Shown here: positions 55,592-64,000 of the stretch, in pieces | Position numbering within the stretch: position 1 is the stretch's first letter | How the letters are laid out: every line of letters begins with the position of its first letter | Assembly (NCBI RefSeq): GCF_900106675.1 | Contig: NZ_FNOB01000010.1 | Location: 1 to 64,000 of the forward strand | DNA: 64,000 nt | Origin: Allgaiera indica | GTDB taxonomy: Bacteria > Pseudomonadota > Alphaproteobacteria > Rhodobacterales > Rhodobacteraceae | Direction of reading: 5' to 3' | Program-made: the position numbers and the translations under genes | Notes under the pieces: generated by a model | Told to the model about the DNA's origin: nothing | What the model saw: only the letters and a program-made list of their open reading frames with translations | Databases searched by the model: none

Positions 55592-56689
55592 ATGCAGAAG
55601 ATCCGCGCCGCCGTCTGCCACGCCTTCAACGAGGATCTGAAGATCGAGGAGGTGCTGCTGGCCCCGCCCGGCCCCGGCGAGGTCGAGGTCGCGATCGACG
55701 CCGTCGCCATCTGCCATTCGGACATCCACTATGCCGAGGGCGCCTGGGGCGGCACCCTGCCCGCCGTCTACGGCCACGAGGGCGCCGGCCGCATCACCGC
55801 GCTGGGCGAAGGCGTCACCAACTACGCGGTCGGCCAATCCGTGCTGGTCACCCTGATCCGGTCCTGCGGCACCTGCCCGACCTGCGCCTCCGGTGACCCG
55901 GTGCATTGCGAAACCCCCTATGACAAGGACAACGGCCCGCTGAAGACCGCGCAGGGCGGCACCTTGCAGCATGGCCTGGCCTGCGGCGCCTTCGCCGAAA
56001 AGGCGGTGGTCCACCACAGCCAGATTGCCGCCTACCCGGCCGAAATCCCGGCCGCCTCGGCCTGTCTGCTGAGCTGCGGCGCGATCACCGGCATCGGCGC
56101 GGCGGTGAACACCGCCGGCGTGCGGCCCGGCGACGTGGTGGTGGTGATCGGCGCCGGCGGCGTCGGCCTCAACGCGATCCAGGGTGCCCGCATCGCCGGC
56201 GCCGCGCGGATCATCGCGGTGGACATGAGCCAGGACAAACTTGACGCCGCGCGCGACTTCGGCGCGACCGACGGCGTGCTGGCGACCGACCCCAAACCCT
56301 GGTCCGCCGCGCGCAAGCTGGCCGGGCGAAAGGCCGATGCCGTCCTCGTCACCGTCGGCGCCATCCCCGCCTATGACACCGCCACCCGCTACCTCGCGCC
56401 CGGCGGCAAGGTGGTCGCCGTCGGCATGCCCCATTCGGGCGCCACCTCCAGCTACGAGCCGGTGATGCTTGCCGCCACCGGCCAGCATCTGATCGGCTCG
56501 CTGATGGGCGAAACCGTGCTGGGCCGCGACATCCGCTGGATGGTCGATCTCTACCAGCAGGGCCGCCTGAAACTCGACGAGCTGGTCACCAAGACCTACA
56601 CGCTGGACCAGATCAACGAGGCGATCGCCGACACCAAGGCAGGCCATGCCCGCCGCAACGTCATCACCTTCGCCGCCCTCCCCGGCTGA
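55592..56689 (+). CDS. Zinc-dependent alcohol dehydrogenase (class III-like)
   Basis: 365 residues of the MDR family. Catalytic zinc ligands CHSD (Cys near 38), GHE (about 60-61) and Cys near 167; the structural zinc lobe CGTCPTCASGDPVHC is at about 92-106. Rossmann motif VVVIGAGGVGLNAIQGARIA (about 184-203). The pattern is that of medium-chain enzymes related to glutathione-dependent formaldehyde or NDMA-dependent dehydrogenases. Located between the efflux gene and the enolase-superfamily gene on the same strand (69 bp gap). Confidence 0.88.
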   Translation: MQKIRAAVCHAFNEDLKIEEVLLAPPGPGEVEVAIDAVAICHSDIHYAEGAWGGTLPAVYGHEGAGRITALGEGVTNYAVGQSVLVTLIRSCGTCPTCASGDPVHCETPYDKDNGPLKTAQGGTLQHGLACGAFAEKAVVHHSQIAAYPAEIPAASACLLSCGAITGIGAAVNTAGVRPGDVVVVIGAGGVGLNAIQGARIAGAARIIAVDMSQDKLDAARDFGATDGVLATDPKPWSAARKLAGRKADAVLVTVGAIPAYDTATRYLAPGGKVVAVGMPHSGATSSYEPVMLAATGQHLIGSLMGETVLGRDIRWMVDLYQQGRLKLDELVTKTYTLDQINEAIADTKAGHARRNVITFAALPG

Positions 56690-56693
56690 CCTC

Positions 56694-56746
56694 GGTCCGG
56701 CGGAAATATCCCCGGGGGTCCGGGGGCAGCACCCCGACCCCCGCAC
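56694..56746 (+). repeat. Dispersed intergenic repeat, copy 7
   Basis: GGTCCGGCGGAAATATCCCC then GGGGGTCCGGGGGCAGCACCCC, between the alcohol dehydrogenase and the enolase-superfamily gene, with the same core AAATA.CCC.GGGGG and a CAG-loop hairpin. Confidence 0.55.
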
Positions 56747-56758
56747 ACGGAGTCCGCA

Positions 56759-57991
56759 ATGCGCCTGCAGGATCTCGACATCATCACCACCGCCCCGCCG
56801 GCCCCCGGCTGGGGCGGCCGCTACTGGACCTTCGTGAAGCTGACCACCGATGACGGCATCATCGGCTGGGGGGAATGCTACGCCTCGACCGTCGGCCCCA
56901 AGGCGATGCGCGCGGTGATCGAGGATGTCTTCGCCCGCCACATGCAAGGCGAAAGCGCCGAAAACATCGAGCTGATGTTCCGCCGCGCCTATTCCGCGGG
57001 CTTCACCCAGCGCCCCGACCCTACGGTGATGGGCGCCTTCTCGGGGCTGGAAATCGCCTGCTGGGACATAATCGGCAAGGCGCGAAACCGCCCGGTCTGG
57101 GCGCTGCTCGGCGGCATGATGAACCGCCGCATCCGCTCCTACACCTATCTCTACCCGGATGGGGACGATCCGGACCCCGAGTTCTGGATCAACCCCGACC
57201 TTACCGCCGAAACCGCCGCCGCGCGCGTGGCCGAAGGCTTCACCGCGGTGAAATTCGACCCCGCCGGCCCCTACACGATCCGCGGCGGCCACCAGCCCGC
57301 GATGTCCGACATCACCCGCTCGGTTGCCTTCTGCCGCGCCATCCGCGAAGCCGTGGGCGACCGCGCCGACCTGCTGTTCGGCACCCATGGCCAGTTCACC
57401 ACCGCCGGCGCAATCCGGCTGGGGCAGGCGCTGGAACCCTACAATCCGCTCTGGTTCGAGGAACCGATCCCGCCCGACAACCCACTCGAGTTCGCGAAAG
57501 TCGCGGACGCAGTTCGCATCCCCATCGCCACCGGCGAACGCCTGACCACCAAGGCCGAATTCGCCACCCTGCTGCGCGCTGGCGGCGCAAAGATCCTGCA
57601 ACCGGCCCTGGGACGTGTCGGCGGCATCTGGGAGGCGAAGAAGATCGCGGCCCTGGCAGAACCCTTCAACGCGGAAATCGCCCCCCATCTCTACGCCGGC
57701 CCTATCGAATGGGCGGCGAACATCCACCTCGCAGCCTCGATCCCGAACCTGTTGATGGCCGAGACCATCGAACAGGGCGGCGCCTTCCACCTGGCGCTGA
57801 TCAAGCATTCGATCCGCTGGGAAGAGGGCTTCATCCTGCCGCCCGATGCGCCCGGTCTCGGCATCGAGGTCGACGAGGCCCTCGCCCGCGCCCATCCCTA
57901 TACCGGCGACAAGCTGCATCTCGAAATGCAGGAAGCCCCCTGCGACTACGCCCACGGCAACCGTTTCGAGGGCGGCGCCCCATCAACCTAG
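56759..57991 (+). CDS. Mandelate racemase/muconate lactonizing family sugar-acid dehydratase
   Basis: 410 residues of the enolase superfamily. GWGECYASTVGPKAMRAVIE at the start, barrel Lys in AVKFDPAGPY (about 163), metal-binding acid residues in LLFGTHGQFT (Asp replaced by a Gly-Thr-His-Gly loop), WFEEPIPPDN (about 233-242, metal Glu), ATGERLTT (metal Glu) and IAPHLYAGPIEWAANIHLA (His near 314). The overall pattern is that of galactonate/mannonate-type dehydratases acting on sugar acids. RBS CGGAG is adjacent. Possibly co-transcribed with the alcohol dehydrogenase. Confidence 0.84.
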   Translation: MRLQDLDIITTAPPAPGWGGRYWTFVKLTTDDGIIGWGECYASTVGPKAMRAVIEDVFARHMQGESAENIELMFRRAYSAGFTQRPDPTVMGAFSGLEIACWDIIGKARNRPVWALLGGMMNRRIRSYTYLYPDGDDPDPEFWINPDLTAETAAARVAEGFTAVKFDPAGPYTIRGGHQPAMSDITRSVAFCRAIREAVGDRADLLFGTHGQFTTAGAIRLGQALEPYNPLWFEEPIPPDNPLEFAKVADAVRIPIATGERLTTKAEFATLLRAGGAKILQPALGRVGGIWEAKKIAALAEPFNAEIAPHLYAGPIEWAANIHLAASIPNLLMAETIEQGGAFHLALIKHSIRWEEGFILPPDAPGLGIEVDEALARAHPYTGDKLHLEMQEAPCDYAHGNRFEGGAPST

Positions 57992-58012
57992 GCGCATTAA
58001 ACGCCTTTCATT
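57990..58012 (+). terminator. Terminator after the dehydratase gene
   Basis: AGGCG-CATTAAA-CGCCT stem-loop directly at the stop codon, followed by TTCATTGTT. It stands at the head of variant-B repeat copy 2. Confidence 0.6.
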
Positions 58013-58054
58013 GTTCCATAAATACGCCAACCGCGAAGGGCGTCAGCCCTTCGC
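58004..58054 (+). repeat. Dispersed repeat, variant B, copy 2, with 9-bp hairpin
   Basis: GCCTTTCATTGTTCCATAAA then TACGCC (shared with 21447-21467), then the perfect hairpin GCGAAGGGC-GTCA-GCCCTTCGC (58033-58054) that overlaps the end of the converging manC gene. Confidence 0.5.
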
Positions 58055-59479
58055 CCCCTGGCCGCGTGAATAGACATCCTCATAGCGGATGATGTCGTCC
58101 TCGCCCAGATAGCCGCCGGTCTGCACCTCGATCAGCACCATCGGCAGCTTGCCCGGATTCTCCATCCGGTGCCTCGCGCCCAGCGGGATGTAGACCGACT
58201 GGTTCTCGGTTACCAGCTTCACCTCGTCGTCGATCGTCACCTTCGCGGTGCCCTGCACGACGATCCAGTGCTCGGCCCGATGGTGGTGGCTTTGCAAGGA
58301 TAGCGCCGCGCCCGGATGCACGACGATGCGCTTGACCTGAAAGCGCTCGCCGATCGCCAGGCTTTCGAACCAGCCCCAGGGGCGGTGATCCTTGGGAAAG
58401 CTCTCGGCCTGGGGTGCCGATTTCGCCTTCAGCGCGGCCACCGCCTGCTTCACGTCCTGCGCCCGCGACTTGTCGGCGATCAGCACCGCATCGGGCGTGG
58501 CCACCGCGACCACGTCGCGCAGACCGATCCCCACCAGTTCCAGCCCCTCGGCCTCGGAGCGCAGCAGGCTGCCCTGGCAATCGATCGCGGTCACCGGGCC
58601 GGCGGCGGCATTGCCGGCAGCGTCGGGGCCCATCTCGTCGCGCACCGCGGCCCAGTCGCCCAGATCCGACCAGCCGCCGCCATAGGGCACAGCCGTCAGG
58701 TTCGAGGCCCGCTCCATGATCGCGAAATCGACCGAGATCTCCTCGGCCTCGGCCCAGGGGCCGGGATCGAGGCGCAGGAAATCCAGATCGGATTGCGCAC
58801 CTTCGACGGCGGCGCGCACCGGGCCCAGAATGGCCGGCGCATGGGCCTCGAAGGCCGCGATCATGGTCTTGGCGGAAAACAGGAAGATCCCCGCGTTCCA
58901 CAGGAAATTGCCTGCCGCCAGCATCTCGGCGGCACGCGCGGCCTGGGGTTTCTCGACAAAGCGGATCAGGGCCACGGGATCGGTACCGCCGCCGGGCTGC
59001 GCTGCCAGTTCCAGCCAGCCATAGCCGGTTTCCGCCCGCGTGGGACGAATGCCGAAGGTCACGATCTGACCGGCGCGCGCGGCGTCCGCCCCGGCCTCGA
59101 CCGCGGCGCGGAAACCCGCCGGGTCGGTGATCACATGGTCGGCCGGTGCGATCAGCATCAGCGCCTCGGGGTCGGTGGCCGCCAGATGCAGCGCGGCGGC
59201 CAGCACGGCGGGCGCGGTGTTGCGCGCCTCGGGTTCGATCAGGATGGCGCCGGGGCGGATGTCCAGCGCCGCCAGCTGTTCGGTGACGATGAAGCGAAAA
59301 TCCGATCCCGTCACCACCACCGGCGCGGAAAATCCCGGCCCCGAAAGGCGCCGAGCGGCAGCCTGGAACAGGCTTTCCTCTCCCACCAGCGGCACGAATT
59401 GCTTGGGATAGCTCTTGCGCGACAGCGGCCAAAGCCGCGTGCCCGCGCCGCCGCACATCAGAACCGGGGAAATCGTCAT
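58043..59479 (-). CDS. manC: Mannose-1-phosphate guanylyltransferase / mannose-6-phosphate isomerase
   Basis: 478 residues, the usual bifunctional AlgA/CpsB/ManC length. The pyrophosphorylase signature MCGGAGTRLWPLSRKSYPKQ is at about 8-27, and FVEKP marks the Lys that binds the product. The C-terminal cupin has GERFQVKRIVVHPGAALSLQ then SHHHRAEHWIVVQGTA, the type II mannose-6-phosphate isomerase site. It makes GDP-mannose for polysaccharides. The ATG at 59479 (MTISPVLMCGGAG) fits; the open frame continues upstream without homology. No other polysaccharide genes are adjacent. Confidence 0.95.
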   Translation of the reverse strand: MTISPVLMCGGAGTRLWPLSRKSYPKQFVPLVGEESLFQAAARRLSGPGFSAPVVVTGSDFRFIVTEQLAALDIRPGAILIEPEARNTAPAVLAAALHLAATDPEALMLIAPADHVITDPAGFRAAVEAGADAARAGQIVTFGIRPTRAETGYGWLELAAQPGGGTDPVALIRFVEKPQAARAAEMLAAGNFLWNAGIFLFSAKTMIAAFEAHAPAILGPVRAAVEGAQSDLDFLRLDPGPWAEAEEISVDFAIMERASNLTAVPYGGGWSDLGDWAAVRDEMGPDAAGNAAAGPVTAIDCQGSLLRSEAEGLELVGIGLRDVVAVATPDAVLIADKSRAQDVKQAVAALKAKSAPQAESFPKDHRPWGWFESLAIGERFQVKRIVVHPGAALSLQSHHHRAEHWIVVQGTAKVTIDDEVKLVTENQSVYIPLGARHRMENPGKLPMVLIEVQTGGYLGEDDIIRYEDVYSRGQGAKG

Positions 59480-59558
59480 CGCGGAACTATCCTTCTGCCC
59501 TGCCGGGTTTTCGCAATCTGCCGGGCACCATACCCGACCGCGCCCCCGAGGCAAGCGT

Positions 59559-61388
59559 TCAGCCGCCGGTGATCCGCAGCCGCCCGTCGGGGCGGGCCGC
59601 GATCTCGGGGTTGGCGCGGATGTGGCGCACCAGCACCTCGCGGTAGACGAGGCCGCTATTCTGGGATGGCAGGGCACGCAGATCGTAGCCGGGCAGATCC
59701 CCCTCAACCCCGCCCGCGATCGGCAACCCGTTCCAGCGCTCGCCGAAGCTGCCCAGCGCCAGATAGGTGGTCATGGCGATGCGAAACGGCCGGTCGGCGA
59801 CCTTGGCGACGGGCTGACCGAACAGCGCGATCTCCTCGGGCGTGGCCTTGGCGGCCGCGGCGCCGGTGTCGATGCGGTAGCGCAGCCCCGACGAGGTATG
59901 CAGAAAGCCCCGCGCGATGAAGCCCGCCGTGTCGATCCCCGTCTCGTCGGGCCGCAACAGGCGGCGCGCGTTCGAGCGCAGGATCTCGGCGATCTGTGTA
60001 CCGGTCGCGGTCAGGATGAAGACCTCGTCGGAATAGGGCATGACGTCGAACCACTGCCCGAAGGTCACATTGCCCCGCGCCACCCCCGCAAGGATCGAGC
60101 CACCGTTCAGCAGCGCCAGATCCGGCGCCCCGCCGGGCAGATCCGCCAGTTCCGCGACCAGCGCGTCGTTCATGTAGTTGGCCAGCGCGCATTCGCCCCG
60201 ATAGCGGCTGTCGCGGGTGGCGTTCCAATCGAGGCCATCGTCCGGCGCATGACCGACCGGCTGTTCCATCCGCTCGCGCACAAGCGCGATCATCGGCGCC
60301 AGATGGGCCCGCGCGAACGCGGCATCGCCGCCCCCCTGCCCCAGCGCGATCAGCCGCGCCTCGGGCGGTGCGCCGGGCGTCAGGGTGATTTCCCCCAGAA
60401 AGCGACCGTTGGCCTCGGCCTGGGCGATCAGGATGCCGCGCCGCAGGTTCTGCGCCTCGACCCCGGTTTCGTTCAACCGGGTATGGGTATGGGCGCCGAC
60501 GATCACACAGGGCACATCGACCAGCCCCGCCGCGGTGTCGGCAAGGGCGAAATCGGCCTCTCCGATGTCGCGCGCGACTACGGCCTTGCCCGAGGCATGG
60601 TTGCCGCCGCCGTAGCCGCAATGCGACAGGATCACCACCACATCCGCCAGCGGCGCGACCAGCGGCAGGAGTTTCGCCAGAACCTCGACCGGGCTTGCCA
60701 CCGCAAGCGTCGGATCCGAGGGCTGACCCACGCGCGTCTCGACCCTAGTGGTCAGGCCGATGATCGCGATCCGCAGTCCCTTCGCCTCGGCCAGCGCGGC
60801 GGCATGGAAATGCTGGCCCGGCACCAGATGGGCCGAGCCGTGTACATTGGCCGACAGCACCGGGAAATCGGCATCCGCCACGATCCCGCGCACCAGCTGC
60901 GCCGCGCCGCGGTCGAATTCGTGATTGCCGATCGCCGCCGCATCGCAGCCCGCCGCCGACAGCGCCCGGTAGCCGGGATCGAGGGTGAAATCCTCTGCCC
61001 CCCAGCCCAGAAGCTCGTCGAAGATCGAGCCGGTATGATCGTCGCCCGCGGACAGGAACAGCACCGCCTCGTCAGGGGCCGCCTCGGCCCGGGCGCGGGC
61101 GACGTGGCCGGCGATCTCGGCCATGCGCTGGGGGCCCTCGGGCAGATCGGCCAGATGGTTGTGCAGATCGTTCACATGCAGCAGGCGCAGCCGCCGGGCC
61201 ACCGGCCGCCGGGCGCCGGGCATGTCATCGGGCGTCGCGGTCAGCAATTCGGCGGGGGCCGGGGCCAGCGGGTCGGCATCGATCAGCCACAGCGCATCGA
61301 GACCGCCGCGCGGGTTGGGCGCGGCACGACGGATGCGGGCGCCCCGGCCCTGCGGGTCCAGGCGGATCTGCACGGGGGTGGCTGGCAT
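59559..61388 (-). CDS. 5'-nucleotidase/metallophosphoesterase family protein without signal peptide
   Basis: 609 residues. Metal motifs: LLHVNDLHNHLADL (about 69-82), GDDHTGS, GNHEFDRGAA (about 155-164), ILSHCGYGG and GAHTHTRL (about 277-284); the C-terminal 5'-nucleotidase domain has LALLNGGSILAGVARGNVTF and MPYSDEVFILTATGTQI. Family members hydrolyse nucleotides, UDP-sugars or 2',3'-cyclic nucleotides and are usually periplasmic. Here a 65-residue N-terminal segment with no hydrophobic signal precedes the catalytic domain, so it may be cytoplasmic. Starts four bases after the RidA stop. Confidence 0.85.
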   Translation of the reverse strand: MPATPVQIRLDPQGRGARIRRAAPNPRGGLDALWLIDADPLAPAPAELLTATPDDMPGARRPVARRLRLLHVNDLHNHLADLPEGPQRMAEIAGHVARARAEAAPDEAVLFLSAGDDHTGSIFDELLGWGAEDFTLDPGYRALSAAGCDAAAIGNHEFDRGAAQLVRGIVADADFPVLSANVHGSAHLVPGQHFHAAALAEAKGLRIAIIGLTTRVETRVGQPSDPTLAVASPVEVLAKLLPLVAPLADVVVILSHCGYGGGNHASGKAVVARDIGEADFALADTAAGLVDVPCVIVGAHTHTRLNETGVEAQNLRRGILIAQAEANGRFLGEITLTPGAPPEARLIALGQGGGDAAFARAHLAPMIALVRERMEQPVGHAPDDGLDWNATRDSRYRGECALANYMNDALVAELADLPGGAPDLALLNGGSILAGVARGNVTFGQWFDVMPYSDEVFILTATGTQIAEILRSNARRLLRPDETGIDTAGFIARGFLHTSSGLRYRIDTGAAAAKATPEEIALFGQPVAKVADRPFRIAMTTYLALGSFGERWNGLPIAGGVEGDLPGYDLRALPSQNSGLVYREVLVRHIRANPEIAARPDGRLRITGG

Positions 61389-61392
61389 CGGA

Positions 61393-61782
61393 TCAGACCT
61401 TCGCGGCGGTGACTTCGACCTCGACCTTGAACTCGGGCCGGGTGAAGCCCGAGACGATCACCAGGGTCGAGGCCGGCGGCACCGGCACCCCGGCCAGCCA
61501 GGCGTCGCGCGCCGCCATGTAGCCCGCCATATGGGCGCGGTCGGTGACGAACGCGTTGATACGGATCACGTCGGCGGGCCCCATGCCGGCCTCGGCCAGG
61601 ATCGCGGCGATATTGGCGAAGCATTGATCGGTCTGGCCGCGCGCATCCTGGGCCACGCTGTCGTCGGGGCGCACGCCAAGCTGCCCCGAGGTCACGACCA
61701 GCCGCGCGCCGGCGGGCACCTCTATCCCGTGGGAATAGCGGGCGAAGGGGCGGCGGATCGTGTCAGGCGAGAGCGGGGTCAT
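61393..61782 (-). CDS. RidA/YER057c/UK114 family protein
   Basis: 129 residues. VTSGQLGVRPD, CFANIAAILAEAGMGPADVIR and the closing STLVIVSGFTRPEFKVEVEV mark the family (the usual Arg is in GFTRPEFKVE). RidA-type proteins hydrolyse reactive enamine/imine intermediates from PLP enzymes; divergent members act in nucleobase or amino-acid degradation. Followed by the nucleotidase-like gene four bases later, divergent from the ABC importer. Confidence 0.85.
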   Translation of the reverse strand: MTPLSPDTIRRPFARYSHGIEVPAGARLVVTSGQLGVRPDDSVAQDARGQTDQCFANIAAILAEAGMGPADVIRINAFVTDRAHMAGYMAARDAWLAGVPVPPASTLVIVSGFTRPEFKVEVEVTAAKV

Positions 61783-62026
61783 GAACTATCCTTTCGCGGG
61801 CAGAATCGGCGCGCAGGGACCCTGCCGCGTGTGACGCGCGCGCACAATCGCTTAACCGGACTGGCGGGTGCTGGGGCGCCTGACTGGGCAAAGTGGCCGA
61901 TTCCAGGCCAAAAAAACAGCAAATGATGGACTCAGGCCACAAGTTTGCTCAAGATTCTGTCACGATCGCCGTGGGAAGCTTACCCCGGACCAAGAGCCTG
62001 CCAAGGACCACGAAGGAGGTTTCCTG

Positions 62027-63043
62027 ATGAAGATGATGCACGCGGCCCTGACCGGAGCGGTCGTAAGCCTGGCCCTGGGCGCCGGCCCGGCCCTGGCGCT
62101 GGACAAGGTGACGTTCGGCACCAACTGGCTGCCCGAAGCCGAACACGGCGGCTATTACCAGGCGGTGGCCGACGGCACCTACAAGAAATGCGGACTGGAC
62201 GTGACCATCGTGCCGGGCGGTCCGCAGGTGAACAACAAGGCCATGATGATGGCCGGCAAGCTGACCTTCAACATGGACGGCAACTTCCTGTCGCCGTTCC
62301 AGGCCGCCAAGCAGGGCATTCCGCTGGTCGTAGTCGCGGCCGATTTCCAGAAGGATCCGCAGATCCTGATGACCCATCCGGGCCGCGTGAAGGATTTCAA
62401 GGAAATCGGCGACCTGCCGAAGATCTTCATCGGCAACAACGGCTATCAGACCTTCTACCAATGGCTGATCACCGCCAGGCATTTCAAGGCCAGCAACCGC
62501 GTGCCCTATACCTTCAATTCGGGCCCGTTCATCGCCGACAAGGACAGCGCGCAGCAAGGCTATGTCACGTCCGAACCCTTCGCCGTGGAAACCCAGGGCC
62601 ATTTCAAGCCCGATGTCTGGCTGCTGGCCGATCACGGCTGGAACACGCCCTCGACCCTGATCGAGACGATGCAGAGCACGCTCCAGGAGCATCCCGAATG
62701 GGTGAAATGCTTCGTCGAGGGCTCGGCCGTCGGCTGGGCGAACTACCTGTATGGCGATCCCTCGAAGGGCAACGCCGCGATCCTGAAGGCCAATGCCGAA
62801 ATGAGCCAGGCGCAGCTGGATTTCTCGGTCAAGGCGATGAAGGAGCACGGCATCGTGGATTCCGGCCTTTCGCTGACCAAGGGCATCGGCGCGATGAGCG
62901 GCGAGACGATCCACAGCTTCTATGACAAGATGGTCAAGGCCGGCGTGGTCGAAAAGGGTCTGGATATCGACAAGATCTACACCCTGAAGTACGCCAACAC
63001 CGGCGCCTCGCTACCGGTGAAGAAGAAACTTCTGGGGCAGTAG
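62027..63043 (+). CDS. NMT1/THI5-like ABC transporter substrate-binding protein
   Basis: 338 residues. Signal peptide about 1-25 (GAGPALALD), then FGTNWLPEAEHGGYYQAVAD (about 30-49), NNKAMMMAGKLTFNMDGNFL and VIGWANYLYGDPSKGN-like blocks typical of the NMT1/SsuA-like clan that binds thiamine precursors, riboflavin, sulfonates or related compounds. The ligand is not evident; THI-box sequence is absent upstream. A very strong ribosome site GAAGGAGG lies seven bases before the ATG. First gene of an ABC operon with the ATPase starting right at its stop. Confidence 0.85.
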   Translation: MKMMHAALTGAVVSLALGAGPALALDKVTFGTNWLPEAEHGGYYQAVADGTYKKCGLDVTIVPGGPQVNNKAMMMAGKLTFNMDGNFLSPFQAAKQGIPLVVVAADFQKDPQILMTHPGRVKDFKEIGDLPKIFIGNNGYQTFYQWLITARHFKASNRVPYTFNSGPFIADKDSAQQGYVTSEPFAVETQGHFKPDVWLLADHGWNTPSTLIETMQSTLQEHPEWVKCFVEGSAVGWANYLYGDPSKGNAAILKANAEMSQAQLDFSVKAMKEHGIVDSGLSLTKGIGAMSGETIHSFYDKMVKAGVVEKGLDIDKIYTLKYANTGASLPVKKKLLGQ

Positions 63044-63841
63044 ATGACCTTGCAGGAAACCGGCGTGGCGGCGGGGGCCGCCGCCGCGCAGCCGGCGCCG
63101 CTGTTGTCGCTTGACGGCGTCTCGAAAGTGTTCAACGGCGATCTGGTGGCGCTGAAGGGGATGTCGCTTGATGTGTTTCAGGGCGATTTCATCTCGCTTC
63201 TGGGGCCGTCGGGCTGCGGCAAGTCCACCGCGCTGCGGCTGATCGCCGGGCTCAGCCACCCGACCTCGGGGCGGATCAACTGGGCCGGCGGGCAGGATGC
63301 GGGCGATCTGGGGGTGGTGTTCCAGGAACCCACGCTGATGCCCTGGGCCACGGTGGCGCAGAATGTCTGGCTGCCCTGGCGTCTGCGCGGCAAGTCCTTC
63401 GCCGCGATGAAGGGCCGGATCGATGAGGCGCTGGCCCTGGTCGGGCTGGAGAAATTCGCCGCCAGCTACCCGCGCGAATTGTCGGGCGGGATGAAGATGC
63501 GGGTCTCGATCGCGCGTGCGCTGGTGACCAACCCGCGGCTGATCCTGATGGACGAACCCTTCGCCGCGCTGGATGAGATCACCCGCCACAAGCTGAACAA
63601 CGACCTTCTGGCGCTGCGCGCCAAGATCGGCTGCACGATCGTCTTCGTCACCCATTCGGTGTTTGAATCGGTATTCCTGTCGTCGCGGATCGTGGTGATG
63701 GCCGCGCGCCCGGGCCGGGTGATCCACGAGGTCGCCGTAGTCGCCCCCTATCCGCGCGGCGAGGATTTCCGCACCTCGGCCGATTACGCCGCCCATTGCC
63801 GCGCCGCCAGCGCCGCGCTTCACGACGCGATCGGAGACTGA
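63044..63841 (+). CDS. ABC transporter ATP-binding protein (SsuB/TauB/ThiZ type)
   Basis: 265 residues. Walker A GPSGCGKST (about 56-64), Q-loop VVFQEPTLMPW (about 90-100), signature LSGGMKMRVSIARAL (about 147-161), Walker B LILMDEPFAAL (about 167-177) and H-loop FVTHSVFES. The NLoop and length fit the nitrate/sulfonate/thiamine-precursor importers. Starts at the base after the binding-protein stop (TAG then ATG), so translation is coupled; the permease gene follows one base after. Confidence 0.93.
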   Translation: MTLQETGVAAGAAAAQPAPLLSLDGVSKVFNGDLVALKGMSLDVFQGDFISLLGPSGCGKSTALRLIAGLSHPTSGRINWAGGQDAGDLGVVFQEPTLMPWATVAQNVWLPWRLRGKSFAAMKGRIDEALALVGLEKFAASYPRELSGGMKMRVSIARALVTNPRLILMDEPFAALDEITRHKLNNDLLALRAKIGCTIVFVTHSVFESVFLSSRIVVMAARPGRVIHEVAVVAPYPRGEDFRTSADYAAHCRAASAALHDAIGD

Positions 63842-63842
63842 C

Positions 63843-64000
63843 ATGGCGATTGCCGACACTGCCGCCGCCGCCCCGGTCCTTGACGAGGAAGAAGCCCGCC
63901 GCGCCCGCGCCCGCCGCCGCGAACGGCTGGGCCGCTGGCTGATGCCGCTGATCGTGCTGGTCATGATGATCTTCCTGTGGGACCGGATCTGCGTTTGGAA
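63843..64000 (+). CDS. ABC transporter permease, N-terminal part (cut by window end)
   Basis: Begins MAIADTAAAAPVLDEEEARR, then an Arg-rich cytoplasmic stretch and a first membrane helix (LMPLIVLVMMIFLWDRICVW) before the sequence ends. ATG one base after the ATPase stop. Position shows it as the permease of the NMT1-type importer. About 52 residues are visible. Confidence 0.85.
   Translation, partial: MAIADTAAAAPVLDEEEARRARARRRERLGRWLMPLIVLVMMIFLWDRICVW

Noticed and set aside
54650-57955. 1101-codon antisense frame across the efflux, alcohol dehydrogenase and enolase-superfamily genes
   Set aside because: It spans three good genes and their gaps, and the translation is repetitive Gly/Asp/His/Arg text without motifs.
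61783-62026. TPP riboswitch before the NMT1-type importer
   Set aside because: No CUGAGA/ACYUGA pair of the THI box can be found; only a strong ribosome site and an AT-richer promoter-like stretch.

Overview
The window looks like a chromosomal segment of a GC-rich alphaproteobacterium of the order Rhodobacterales (Rhodobacteraceae/Paracoccaceae). The evidence is the gene set and order: lipB, a class I cytochrome c and a lone ctaD; glyQ, a DUF6446-type gene, glyS and a PPDK-like gene; pobA-pcaDCHG-pcaB; a GntR/Lrp/ilvC block; a dispersed intergenic repeat whose core reads roughly TTCATCTTGG..AAATAC.CCGGGGG; and a CtrA-type TTAA-N7-TTAA box. Genes are dense, many touch or overlap by 4 bases, and long antisense open frames are common artefacts of the base composition. 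No rRNA, CRISPR array or prophage was seen. The only mobile element is a partial IS5-family (IS427-like) copy at the left edge.

Layout. 1-444: IS end with a frameshifted transposase. 574-3915: lipopolysaccharide core synthesis (a single frame joining KDO transferase to a LpcC-like glycosyltransferase, then an LpxL-type acyltransferase). 3947-4033: tRNA-Leu(GAG). 4294-7968: lipB, cytochrome c, cytochrome oxidase subunit I, DUF2244. 8086-9920: yqeY and carA, divergent. 10032-11990: a membrane GT2 glycosyltransferase with an MshEN-like N-terminus behind a CtrA box. 12242-18758: GntR regulator, HAD phosphatase, small membrane protein, UbiH-type monooxygenase, class V aminotransferase, two overlapping Lrp genes and ilvC. 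19085-25694: DMT transporter, OpgC, then folB-folP-glmM and a SleB-type hydrolase. 25920-32383: PPDK-like protein and the glycyl-tRNA synthetase genes. 32588-37732: DsbD-like protein, YqgE, SLC13 transporter, DMT transporter, YmdB-type phosphoesterase.

37802-46150 is the most unusual block: six tightly coupled minus-strand genes (ThDP-dependent acetolactate-synthase-like enzyme, HyuA, HyuB, SDR/uronate-dehydrogenase-like protein, DAO-type flavoprotein, LysR regulator). I infer a catabolic operon for a cyclic amide or related N-compound and do not recognise it as a described pathway. 48349-54260 is the protocatechuate branch of aromatic degradation (pobA, pcaD, pcaC, pcaH, pcaG, an alpha/beta hydrolase, a 32-residue ORF that may be the remnant of a DUF849/BKACE gene, and pcaB). 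The tail holds an efflux pump, an alcohol dehydrogenase, an enolase-superfamily dehydratase, GDP-mannose synthesis, RidA plus a nucleotidase-like protein, and an NMT1-type ABC importer cut by the right edge.

Two conserved genes, glyS (29098-29470) and pcaG (51885-52093), each carry one internal stretch of AT-richer sequence with AGA/AGG/ATA/CTA-type codons unlike the rest of the same gene. I read these as recombination patches from lower-GC donors or as assembly chimeras.
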